Shown here: piece by piece, positions 11,641 through 22,219 of the stretch
Position numbering within the stretch: position 1 is the first letter of the stretch
How the letters are laid out: each line of letters starts with the position of its first letter
Source: Heloderma charlesbogerti
Lineage: Eukaryota; Chordata; Lepidosauria; Squamata; Helodermatidae
DNA: 64,000 bases
NCBI GenBank assembly: GCA_026122225.1
Contig: JANEZZ010001895.1
Location: 1,116,001-1,180,000, forward strand
Reading direction: 5' to 3'
Translations under genes and position numbers: made by a program
The notes under the pieces: generated by a model
The model's database searches: none
What the model saw: only the letters and a program-made list of their open reading frames with translations
What the model was told of the DNA's origin: nothing

Positions 11641-12813
11641 ACATTTAACAAAGAACTGAGCAAATCATGAAGTGGACACTGACACTTTCTCCCTTAGCTC
11701 TACATACACCACAGCCCTTTCTGGAAAGCCGCTTGTCGAACTTTCCACTTCAATTGCTCACAAGTTCACTCCACCCCACTACCTAGTACAGCAAGCAGAA
11801 ATTTTATGAGTTTTCAAATATACAAAAAAGTGAAAAACGATGGAGCCAGGATTATGCTGGGGAAAGATGCTGGTTGTCAGCCTGGGTGTGCTCTGTGCAT
11901 GCTGAAGTCTCTGATTAGTCATGTTTCACAAAAGCTTCAGAAACTGCTGTTCTCATCCTACAGCCTATTAGCCAACAGTGGGGGTTGAAGAAGAGGAATG
12001 TCAGGATTATCCAGATCCAGCAACTACCCTCTAGCAACATACTCCATTTACTTGCCCAGGCTCTTCCATCAGGTATGTTGGATTTCTTCCTTAGCTACGG
12101 ATAGGCTATTTACTCATCACCCCAGTATGGATTTACACAAACCAATGCCTGTTTATTAGGTAGGAAGGAACTCCATTCTATATTTTTACAACCCATTTCT
12201 AGGTTTACTCTCAGAAGTCCTAATAAGTGCAAGTGCAAGTCCCAAATAAGTGTGTATACATGATTGAAGCCTTATACACATGAACTAAGATATCAGCCAA
12301 GGATCCTACAGGCAGTTTCAAACATAATGAGATCAGCCCTAGGATACCAAAGGCAGATTTAGAGGCACATGAATTTAAGAAAAAGGTTTGATCATCCATA
12401 CTTTGCAACTGTGATTACTAAATTTATATATAAAGTTAGCCAATAATAAGCAGATCCTAATGTACAATGAATGAAAAAGAAATATCATGAATAGCTGGGT
12501 TAAATGCCTGGATGTAGGTTGCCTGCATTCTTACATTAGCAACTGGTTGTATTCAGGGTTATTAATCATTCACTTAAATGACAAATCTTTGAAGGAATTA
12601 GGAGATCGAAGATCAGAACATTAACACAGTTATTTCCAAATACTATCTCCCATACCCTTCCATCGTCAAATCAGTATTTCTAGAGTCTGGAGAAGACTCA
12701 CATGGTTTTAAAGAAATAAAAAAATTCCATAAATACTGGAGCCTTTCCCAAACTTGTGTGCCATTGCTCTGAAGTAAGTAGGTCTCTCCTGTTTCCCTTC
12801 TCCATACACTAGG
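11641..12813. other. Unassigned sequence
   Basis: No gene, RNA or repeat family recognised. Confidence 0.35.
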
Positions 12814-12931
12814 GCAGTCTACCCAAACCTGGTGCCCTCCAGCTGTGTTGGACTGTAACTCCCATGTTGGCTGATGTGGATGGGAGTTGTAGTCCAACAC
12901 ATCTGGAGGGCACCAGGCTGGCAAAGGCTGT
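12814..12931. repeat. MITE family A, copy 2
   Basis: ACCCAAACCTGGTGCCCTCC on the left is mirrored by GGAGGGCACCAGGCTGGCAA on the right, with the TTGGACTGTAACTCCCAT / ATGGGAGTTGTAGTCCAA core. Confidence 0.8.
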
Positions 12932-13167
12932 GCTAGGGAGTTTCCAAATGACCAAGTTTAAAGAACAGAAAATCACCACGTATTCTGCTGTGATGCCTTG
13001 ATCAGCAGCCTGATGTGCAGAAAGCAGCAGGTAAAGCTTTTCACAGCATGGAGATAAACACTATCGCCCGCCAGTGTCTGCAGATCAGACTGTTAAACAA
13101 AAAGCTACACAGCACTTTGAAGAATTGTCTTCAAACACATGAAGTGACTGTAACCACATAGCCTGGA

Positions 13168-13296
13168 GATAGGCAACCCAAGCCCTCCAGATGTTTTGGA
13201 CAACAACTTTCATCATCCCTAAACATTAGCTATGCTGGCTGGGGCTGCTGGGAGCTGTAATCCAAACACCTGGAGGGCACCAGGTTGTCTACCCCA
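13168..13296. repeat. MITE family A, copy 3
   Basis: TAGGCAACCCAAGCCCTCCA and GGAGGGCACCAGGTTGTCTA form the ends. The core is eroded. Confidence 0.7.
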
Positions 13297-14083
13297 ATGT
13301 TGTCCCAGAATGGAACTTCCCACTCCTTGCAACCGTTTGGTTTGTAGAATAATTCCAGCTCTGATTTAAGTTGCCTCCACAGCTAGCCATTAGCTCGAGT
13401 CCAACAAAAGAAAATCAAGGAAGTTCAGGAAGTACCCAGTGTCTGTGAAGAAGCCCCACATCCCTCCCAGCTTGCAAGGCCAAAAAGGAGATAATGGGTA
13501 GGTAGCTGGCTCGGGGTGCAGGGCAACCCTATCATTATGAATAGATGGTTCTTTGAAGGGCTGCTGAACAATACTGGGCTAAATATGTTTTGACGCTTGG
13601 CTCTTCAAGTCAGCTTGTGCAAAACTGATAGGGCTCCATTCATGGTTTACACACATTGAACCAGTAATCCTCTGTGCACATTGCAGCAGCAGGCACAATT
13701 CTATAGCCTACGATATATTGCATAGGAGCTACCGATACAAATCAAGACAAGGCATGTATTTCTGTCTTCATTATTTATTTATTTTAGAACATTTATATGC
13801 CACTTCCCATTTAAAAAAACCTGAAGCAGTTCACAACGTATTACAAAACAATACATCATTAAAAGCAGAACTACATTTAGATAAGTTTAAAAGCCAGGGA
13901 GGGAAATTTTTAGCCATCATCAAAAGTACATGACTGTGGGTGCCTGATGTGTCACAGAAGGGGGGGGGGGTCATTCCAGAAGGAGAAATGGGGAAGGCCC
14001 ATTGCTGGGTTGCTTCCAGATAGGACTCTGCAGGCTGTGACACAGACAGCAAGGACTGCCCTGAAGATCACAGTGGTTTAACG

Positions 14084-14730
14084 CAGGGATCCCCAACCTC
14101 CTGGGACCCGTGGGCACATTTGTGAATTTGAAAGTGGCACCACCACAAAATGGCTCCCACAGAGGATGTGGCTAGTTGCATAATGGCTGCTGTCAGGGGC
14201 TGGCTAGTCAAAAGAGGCGGGGGAGAAATAGTGAGGCTAGAGGCTGGGAGGGGAAAATGCAAGGCAAAGGGGTAGAGAAAGAGCGAGACTAGAGGCTAGG
14301 AGGGGGGAGAAACAGTGAGGTAAAGAGGAGGAGATATAGCAAAGCTAGAGACTCGGAATGGAGAGAAACAGCAAGATAAAGGAGTGAGTGGGAGAGAAAG
14401 AGTAAGGCTAGGGGAAAGGAAGGGAGAGAAAGAAGGCTAGGGACAGGGAAGAGAGACAAATAGGGAGGAAAGGGGTTGGGTGGAGAGAAATAGCAAGGCT
14501 AGAAGCTGGGCAGGGAGAGAGCGAGAGAGCACACAGGGGACAAAAGACGACTGGATGGGATCAGGAAGGAACTCTTTCCTTCTCTTCCTGCTTGCTGATC
14601 AGCAGCAGGTTCAGGAAAAGGAAGGAGAACCTGGCGCCCTAACATGTTTTAAGGTATTTTTATTAAAAAATAAATTTTTGGAGGGGGCAGAGAATGAAGA
14701 GCTTCACAGGCGCCACGCTGGGGACCACTG
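14084..14730. repeat. 647-bp hAT-like element with purine-rich minisatellite core
   Basis: The ends CAGGGATCCCCAACCTCC and GCTGGGGACCACTG are inverted. The flanks GTTTAACG (14076-14083) and GTCTAACA (14731-14738) match at 6 of 8 positions, a worn 8-bp duplication. The interior (about 14190-14535) is almost pure A and G on the plus strand. It is made of degenerate units around GGCTAGAGGCTGGGAGGGGA and GAGAAA. No transposase frame. Confidence 0.75.
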
Positions 14731-15170
14731 GTCTAACAGGTCTATATAGCGGGAGATGATCTTTAAGATAACCTGGTCCTAAGTTGTACTGCCCACATAT
14801 TGTAGAAAATGCACACATCACATTGTAGAAATGTCCTAATTTGTGAGAGGGCATGAACCAGTCCTAACAGGAGAAGCTTGGCTTGCATGACTGAAATTCA
14901 AACTTGAAAAACTGGGGGCGGGGGTTGTCCCAATAATATGAAAGGTCATAAGGGAAATGATTGAGCATTATGCTGAGGACAACCAATGCTAAAGGGATGC
15001 TGCAGAAGAAGCAATGTAAAAAACTCTTTAAAACATCTCACTCCAGAATATCTCATCATCAAAAGATGCAGCCGAATTTGGGAGATTGAACAAATAAAAT
15101 GGAATTCAACCAGCAGAGTTTCTGAATAATCAGCAAATAATCAGGTTGGTCAAAGGAAAAGACTATCTCA

Positions 15171-15285
15171 AGGTGAAATCCTATACATATTTAGACAGAA
15201 GAAAGTCCTACAACTCCCAGCATTCCCCAGCCAGCAGTGGAGTTGTAGGACTTTTTGCTGTCTAAACATGCATAGGATTGCAGCC
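15171..15285. repeat. MITE family B, copy 2
   Basis: AAGTCCTACAACTCCCAGC on the left is mirrored by GGAGTTGTAGGACTTTTTG. The outer words TTTAGACAG and CTGTCTAAACATGCATAGG pair with each other. Confidence 0.8.
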
Positions 15286-15980
15286 TTCTTTATTCATTCA
15301 TTTTAATAATTGCTAAACCATTGTCCTCGACCCACCTTTTGTCCTCTCCCCTTCACTCCATCCCAACCGCAGTCCTCCACTCCATTCCCCCCAACCCTAT
15401 TAATTGTCATACTCCCATTACAGTGGAAGAGAGATGGCGCAAAGCATTTCTACAGCACTGTCAAGTCCACAAAATGTTAATGAGCCAAGTCCTTGGGGAT
15501 GTTATGTGTTTAGGTCAACTTACGGAGACCACACAGCTGGGCCAGCTCATGTCTGCCTACAGCCCAGTTGCCTTTGAGCACTGCCTGAGTCCATGCAATG
15601 ACTTGCATCACAAAAGCTGCAACAGTTCTTGCGCCAAGTCCTGGTTGGGGACTGATGTTCTAACTTTTGAGCAGTGTAGGTAATGCACATTCTAATCTCA
15701 TCCAGGGCAGCTTGGAGACATGAGAACCGGAAGGTGACATGTCTCACCAGTACAAACGATCTGCATTTAATATAAAATATTCTCACTGAACCCTTCCCCA
15801 CCACTAAAAAAACCCCAAATTCAATACCGAATATAACAGAGGTTGATGAAGCGCATTGTTGGTAGCAAATATTCTATCAGGCCACATGTAATTATACAGA
15901 TCTTTTGTTTACAGTGAGGATGGGGAATGAATATCATGCTTCCGCAGGTCAAGCACTTGTTTCTGCCTGAAGCAAGTTGC
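15286..15980. other. Unassigned sequence
   Basis: Nothing recognised. Short open frames only. Confidence 0.35.
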
Positions 15981-15988
15981 TTCTACTA

Positions 15989-16910
15989 TAGGGATGGGCA
16001 AAACTGTCAAGCTCTATTTTGCTCAGGTTCTCATTTTTCCAACATTACATTCGTTCTGCCCCAATTCCACATCAGAATCTAGAGCAATACGACAATGGAA
16101 CCAATTACCTAGGGAGGTGGTGGGCTCTCCCACACTGGAGGCATTCAAGATGAGGCCAGACAGCCATCTGTCAGGGATGCTCTGACTTGGATTCCTGCAC
16201 TGAGCAGGGGGTTGGACTCGATGGTCTTATAGGCCCCTTCCAACCCTACTTTCTATGATTCTATGAGATCACCATTTTTTTTTAGCCTGCACAAAAAACT
16301 ATACATTTTCCTGTGCATTTTAAAGACCTAAATTTTGTGTGCATTTTTCTGCAAACATGAACATTTGTGCGCAGTTTTGCAAATGTGCACATTTCCCCCA
16401 TTCAATAAAGTGTCTGTTTTGTGCATTTTTTGTAAATATACACATTTATATGAGCACTTTTTAAATATATGCATTTTTGTGTGCAGTTCTGAAATGCATG
16501 TGTTGTGGGGGGCAGCATCAAACGAGTGCTGTGCCCCTTCCGATTCTGTCCCACAAGTGAGACCTACTGCTTGTGCAACAGAGATTCAGCACTTCAAGGA
16601 GCAACCAGAAATGAGCAGAAATTATCGTTTCTGGAACGGGGCAGGCCAGTGGAGTATGTATAAGGGTACTTGTATGCCAACCTGACCCGATCCAAAAACG
16701 AGCATTTCCACTCATTTTGGGGATTCCTACAGGAAGTGATAAATCTCCATTGCACAAGGAATGGGTCCTGCTTATGCAATAGAATCAGCAGGATAGGCCA
16801 CTTGTGCAATGGCCCTCTTAGATACTGCCCTTTGAACACTTAAAAAAAAAAAACACTTTGGAAATGTATGGCTTTCCATACATGCAAAATGAATTTCTCA
16901 CCCATCCCTA
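15989..16910. repeat. hAT-like element with perfect 8-bp TSD, carrying an inserted CR1 end
   Basis: The ends TAGGGATGGGCAAAA and CTCACCCATCCCTA are inverted. TTCTACTA flanks both sides exactly (15981-15988 and 16911-16918). Inside are a CR1 3' end (about 16062-16268) and then about 200 bp of degenerate repeats of a GTGCATTTTT-like word. No transposase remains. Without the CR1 the element would be about 0.7 kb. Confidence 0.85.
16062..16268 (+). repeat. CR1 LINE 3' end inside the hAT element
   Basis: The plus strand encodes the CR1 C-terminal phrase [20 protein letters not shown] and then LSGML followed by a stop. It continues through the 3' UTR to the terminal TTCTATGATTCTATGA octamers. It is 5'-truncated, like most CR1 copies. 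Confidence 0.85.
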
Positions 16911-17090
16911 TTCTACTATGTCAGTCAAACCAGTTCTGTTTGGGAAGGGGAGAAGAGAATGGGATCTTACTTAAAATCTGTATAACCAGACGTAAGATGC
17001 CTGCTCCTTGCCTCTGAGCAAGATTTGCAACCCCTACAATACAGCATCAGGACTTCCTGACAGAAAATAGCAAGATTCAAGGTCAAGCAG

Positions 17091-17222
17091 TGAGCAGCTT
17101 GTGGCCCCCTAGATGTTGTTGGACTGCAACTCCCATCAGCCCTAGCCAGCATAGCCAAAGTTGAGGGCTGATGGGAGTTGTAGTCCAACAACATCTGGGG
17201 GGCCACAAGTCACTTACCCCTA
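17091..17222. repeat. MITE family A, copy 4
   Basis: GCAGCTTGTGGCCCCCTAGA is mirrored by CTGGGGGGCCACAAGTCAC. The core TTGGACTGCAACTCCCATCA pairs with TGATGGGAGTTGTAGTCCAA almost perfectly. Confidence 0.85.
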
Positions 17223-17224
17223 TT

Positions 17225-18142
17225 CTAGGAGTACAGCAAGCAGCTTCATGTGTAGGTCTGCAATTTTGAAAGGATTAAGTATTTCTCATCATTTCCGATC
17301 TTCGCCAAGGAAAAGAGAACTTTTATACCTATGCTCTCAAAATCCACAGAAGTGCTCAGAATCCCAACAAAACGACAGGCCAAGCAGCTTAAATTCCTTT
17401 TGCCATTCCTGACAAGCAAAATCCCAGAGCTTTGATTCATGCAACTAAACAGCGGGAGTGACCAATGGGAGGAGAAGTCAAATCTCAGACAAAGATATCA
17501 TTTCCATGAACAAAGATTTTTCAGTTTACAGAAAATATGAAAATAGGAGAAGTGATAAAGACTTTGGCCATTTTCAACACAAAGCTTAAGAGAGTTTTTG
17601 CTTAAATCAGTCGGGAAATGTGAAACCTAGACTGCAATGTACATACTACAGAGAGCGACCAAGCGAGGCTAAAATTTGCTTTTCAGAGTTTGTGACAAGT
17701 CTTTTGGTCTGATCCTATCATATTTACTCAGACGTAAATTCTACTGCGTTAAATGGGATTTACTTCCTACTTAAATATATCTAGAATCACAGCCAAGAAA
17801 AGCTGTTGTAAGATAAACATTTTTCATGTGTTCTTCTAACCATGTTCACAGATTGAAGATAACAATGAAATAACAATTAATGGCTGATCTTTTGTACTGG
17901 TAAGGAAAGGATTGCTACAGCGACACTGGATTTTTTTTTTTAAATACACTTAAAACAAATCTCTACCAAAGAGGTTTTTTATTTTCCAAAGCTGCTACAC
18001 CTTCTCAATTTGATTTTATGACACTAAAAATTGCTTCACAAATTATGTCTCAGTAACCCTATGGTTGCCATTAAGCACACATTCACTAAGGAGATCTGGA
18101 CAATCCCGATGTCTTGATGAATGCATCTGCATAAACATGAAC
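17225..18142. other. Unassigned apart from short repeat C copy 1
   Basis: No gene seen. AT-rich with short homopolymer runs. Confidence 0.35.
17709..17794. repeat. Short repeat family C, copy 1
   Basis: About 85-bp element seen at least ten times in the window. Outline: an AATCCTATGCA-like start, TTTACTCAGA, CAATGGGACTTACT, then a TATAGGATTGCAGCC-like end. Here the ends are GATCCTATCATATTTACTC and AGAATCACAGCC. Weakly palindromic; class unknown. Confidence 0.55.
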
Positions 18143-18144
18143 TT

Positions 18145-18513
18145 AGGGAGCAATCCTATGGCCGCTAGTCAGCAGCCAGATGGCCATAGGATATGTTGGT
18201 TTCCAGGAAACGACCTTGGAGCCCAGGCTCTGAGGTCAGTTCCCAGAGAACCGACCTTCCCCCATTCCCGTGCTGCCTTGCAGGCAGCTCAGAAAAGCTC
18301 CGTGCACAGAAGAGAAGCACAGAGCAGTGAAAATGGGGCTTTCCGGGATGTGTGGCGGGGAAGGTGGAAATACCGGTACGACACATCCTATGTATCATCT
18401 GGCAACCACTTCCCTCACTCCGCCTTCCCGAAAACAGCCTCTCCTGCCCTGCATTGGATAGGCGGTCGCCTCTGAGTTCAGAGGTGGCTGCCTATCCCCA
18501 CAGGATTGCGCCC
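18145..18513. repeat. Harbinger-like MITE family D, copy 1
   Basis: The left end GGGAGCAATCCTATGGCC and right end CCACAGGATTGCGCCC are inverted. TTA stands immediately outside both ends, the 3-bp duplication typical of PIF/Harbinger elements. The 370-bp interior is GC-rich and its open frames resemble no known protein. Confidence 0.6.
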
Positions 18514-18747
18514 TTAGAAGTTTAGCTTTGTTATCTTCATCCACTACACTTTCACAGGTATATCTTTAAAATGCAGTGTTAAAGCAACCCATCACTGTGA
18601 CAAGATGTCACAGCTCCCATTAAATTACACTAGAGTGCAAATTTGATATGGTTTCAGTCCACTGCATTCTCCAGCAATAACTAGGAAGCAATGAAATTAA
18701 CCAAGGTCTGATGGATTCCATTCAGCTAACTGGGAAAACCTCTACTG

Positions 18748-18893
18748 CAGTCTTCCCAACCTAGTGTCCTCCAGAAGTCTGGGACTTCAACTCCCACAAT
18801 TCCCAGCCAGTACGACCAATGGATATCCTGGATGGGAATTAGGGGAGCTGTAGTCTAACACATCTGGAGGGCACCAGGTTAGGAAAGGCTGCT
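18748..18893. repeat. MITE family A, copy 5
   Basis: TCTTCCCAACCTAGTGTCCT and GGAGGGCACCAGGTTAGGAA form the ends, around the usual reversed-complement core. Confidence 0.8.
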
Positions 18894-20421
18894 CTACCCA
18901 ACTGTACAGCATGCACTGGAGGCAAAACTGAGATGATGGCTCCCTGGGGAACTTTGATGAAATAATACTATTGTACAATATCCTTGCACCCCATTCTATT
19001 GCCATTTTTATACCAACAAAAAAGCAGCAATTTAACATAACAGTTATGTTCTCACTGAAAAATAACACAATTATCCACCATAGTTTACAGTTTAGAAGCA
19101 AAGCAGAATAGTATTCAATATATTATTTGACAGTATGAAGATCAATTAACTAGACTAAAATGTGCTTGTGACTCTCAATGATCTCTAAAAGTTTATGAAA
19201 ATGCCATAGGACATGATCCATTGTATTGAAAGCCAGTGAAGTTTAAATGTATTTGACCTTTTTCCACTTTTCATCTAACTGCTGTTTAACAACCTACACA
19301 CAGAGAAGTAGTAAATATACATCTTCTCTTAGCTGTGTTCCCTCATACTGGTTTACTGATGAATCACATCCATTTCATTCCCTGGAATTCTTGTTGGTAA
19401 TCCGTGAAACATGCAGTACAAATTATTTTATCACCTGCAAGGCTGTAACTGCAATCCTATGCACAATTACCAAGAACTCCCATTAAATACAGTGTTACTT
19501 ACTTCAAAGTTAGCATACATAGGATCCAGCTGTATGACTTAAGTGTTTGCAAGAAGTTAACATTATACTCTTTCCCAAATCACTTTCCAAGATTCCAGTG
19601 GGTTGGTGGAAGCAGGGAGAGATGGAAGAGTCAAATGCAGATTTGAGGGGGAAAAATCTAGAGACACATAAGTTCCAAACGCTTTTTAGATTTTCAAATA
19701 TAAAGTTTTCTTGTGCATAAACTAGCATATGATGTCATCTCTCTGAATACACAATAGGAGCGTTTCCAAAGATACCATTCTGTGGCTGCATCAGCTTGCA
19801 TTGAAAGCATTACCCCTTCAGGAAAGATTATTTCTAGAAACTTAATGTACGTGCTAAATGCACTAGAAACTAGAAATCAATGGCTTGGATTTTTAAGGAA
19901 TTATACTAATGAAGCCCACAATTTCCACCTGGCTGTCTTCCCTCATTCTGAGAAACATCACCTACAACTGTGGCACTGCAGCCAAGACCCCGTTTGCTAT
20001 CTAGCCTCATGTAACAACGGAAGGCTGCAGGAGGCCAGGGATCAAAATTCCCAAAGGGCAGAGACTCCTCATCCATCAACTTTTCAGTCTGCTCCCAGGA
20101 CTGGCTCTCCCCACTTCCTTACTGCAGAAGTTCATTATGGCTCCTGATAGTTCCTTAAGGTCATTATATCAGGGGCAGCATGTGGTGGCGACCTTTGGCA
20201 TCTACTCTGCTTATGGGGGACAGTATTAAATTGAGAAGGGAGGGAAATTCAGGGGCAATATGGTTAAATAAAAAACAAGCCAGTGGAAGCGAGGTTAAGG
20301 ACCACGGAAATAACATTTGTTTATATATGCTGACAACACGGTAAGCAAGACAGAGCAGAAGGCACGCTTTGTTTGGGTGTTTTTTAACTGCATCTCTACT
20401 GTAAAATACAGAACCCAAGAC
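18894..20421. other. Unassigned sequence with one short repeat C copy
   Basis: Apart from the degenerate repeat C copy at 19449-19531, nothing was recognised. Some frames reach about 120 codons (19782-20147) but lack splice context or family resemblance. Confidence 0.35.
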
Positions 20422-20425
20422 TTTC

Positions 20426-20653
20426 AGTGCAATCCTATGCACATCTACTGTAAAGTCCCATGGAGTTCAATAGGACTGACTCCTGGATAAGTGTGTACAG
20501 CAGGGATGGGGAACATGTGGCCCTTCAGATGGTGTTGGACTGCAACTCCAATCAGCCCTAGCTAGCACAGCCAATGGTGAGGGATGATGGGAGTTGCAGT
20601 CCAACATCTGGAGAGCCACATACTCCCCATTCCTGATGTACAGGATCACAGCC
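20426..20653. repeat. Short repeat C, copy 3, split by MITE A copy 6
   Basis: The left part GCAATCCTATGCACATC...AAGTGTGTACAG runs into a family A element. The expected end GGATCACAGCC resumes at 20642. Removing the insert restores the family C outline. Confidence 0.8.
20501..20635. repeat. MITE family A, copy 6, with 8-bp TSD
   Basis: Element from CAGGGATGGGGAACATG to CATACTCCCCATTCCTG. The flanks are GTGTACAG (20493-20500) and ATGTACAG (20636-20643), 7 of 8 matching. Because it interrupts a recognisable repeat C copy, it fixes the element's ends and supports a hAT assignment for family A. Confidence 0.85.
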
Positions 20654-20751
20654 TTAAGGACATTAAGGAGAGATGGGGCAGGGGACAGTACGTGAGTTAT
20701 ATTAACAGGGTTTGGAACACTTTGAAAATGTAAAGTGCCCACAGCTTATGG

Positions 20752-20887
20752 CAGCCTCCCCCAACCCAGTGTCCTTCATAGGATTTAGACTTCAACTCCC
20801 ATCAGCCCCAGCCAGCATGGTCAATTGCTGGGGATGTTGGGAATTGTAGTCCAAACACCTGAAGGGGACCAGGTTGGGGACAGCTGC
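20752..20887. repeat. MITE family A, copy 7
   Basis: CCTCCCCCAACCCAGTGTCC is mirrored by GGGGACCAGGTTGGGGACAG, with a CAACTCCCATCAGCCCCAG core. Confidence 0.8.
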
Positions 20888-21483
20888 CTTAGCTTATGGA
20901 ACAGGGTTGCATAATTAGCTGGTTTAGAGAACCATACAGGTGAACCAATATAAAATTAAACATTCAATCATACATTGTTCTTTCACTCAACAATGAAAGT
21001 ACTGCTTCTTAAAGGTCTTCCAAGTGCTATTTGATTTTATTTTTAAAAATACCCTGCCTTCTGAAAATAAAGCCCCCATACCTATGGCACCAGGAACAGA
21101 AAAATACTTCAAAATTCCTATTGCGTGGCACCATCCAGAGAAGAATGGAGAGGGAACCAAACAACAGAGAAATAAGGAACAAGAGTACAGGGGAATGAAT
21201 TCCTGCATCAAATGTCTAGAATGTGCCTCGGCAATCAGTGGTTGTGATTTCTCCAGACTTTTTGTCAGGATGTAAAGCTGTCAATCACTGCTGATAGTAC
21301 TGTAACACCAACAACTTACTGGGCATAAAAGCCTCCCTGCTGAATCAGACCAAGAGCCTAGCTGCTTATTGCCAACAGTGGCTATACTGATACCTCTGAG
21401 GAGCCTAGAAACTGGGCATGAAGACAACAGCCCCCATTTGTTTCCCCCCCCTATCAACTGGTATTTGGAGACTGAACAGCAAG

Positions 21484-21792
21484 GCTGCTGAACCTCTTTC
21501 AGTCCAAGGACTGAATTCTATTTTGGAGGAGCTCTTGGGGGGTGCATTCTGAGGTGAGTGGGGCCAAAAGCAAAAGGGGTTGAACCAAAAACACCAGCAT
21601 ATTGCAGCTTAAACTCTTACTGCCAGTAGCTAAGCCTTAGGAGAGGCATCTCGATGTTTTACAATGGGAGAAAAACTGCACAAAAAGCTGAGAACCCACC
21701 AAATGACTGGGGCTCAGGAGAAAGGAGGCATCGAAAGGGGAACCCAGATGGGCCGGATTTGGCCCCTGAGCCTGGGTTTCTGCACCCCTGCT
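21484..21792. repeat. Probable hAT-like MITE, unassigned family
   Basis: GGCTGCTGAACCTCTTTCAG at the start and GGGCCGGATTTGGCCCCTG followed by TTTCTGCACCCCTG at the end recall non-autonomous hAT elements. I could not find a clean target duplication. Confidence 0.4.
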
Positions 21793-22029
21793 CCACAGCA
21801 TAGCAAAAAGCTATGCTGGCAACTAATTATGAGCTAGAAAAAGTTTGCTTAGCCAATAGATCTCTGAAACAGGAGCGCCCACATCCAAGTGTGCAAGGAA
21901 GTAGCATGGAAAGATAGAAGGCATGTTCACTTCTGAACAACACATGCAGGCCTCCATTCTTTCTTCTTTAGGCAAAGGTGTTTTCTTTCCCATATTACAT
22001 TTCCACCCACTCATTTTTTTAAAATGCAA

Positions 22030-22087
22030 CTAAGGGCACAATCCTATACATGTTTTCTGTCTAAAAGCGCATAGGAGTGCCCTTAGG
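22030..22087. repeat. MITE family B, copy 3 (minimal)
   Basis: Only the two ends survive, back to back: GGGCACAATCCTATACATG and GCGCATAGGAGTGCCC. It is bordered by TAA on the left and TTA on the right. Confidence 0.7.
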
Positions 22088-22219
22088 GAACTTCATTTCT
22101 ATGAAAATTGTACAAAACATAACAAATCAACATGTGTATATTCATTAATCATAACCTGATTATAGAAAATTTTAAAAGCATTATGTTTAATGATGGTGGT
22201 AGTCTCAGGTACAGGAACC

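Noticed and set aside
18065..18475. 136-codon plus-strand frame
   Set aside because: It lies almost entirely inside the family D MITE.
19782..20147. 121-codon plus-strand frame as an exon
   Set aside because: No acceptor or donor with good context at its edges and no recognisable domain. The length is within chance expectation.
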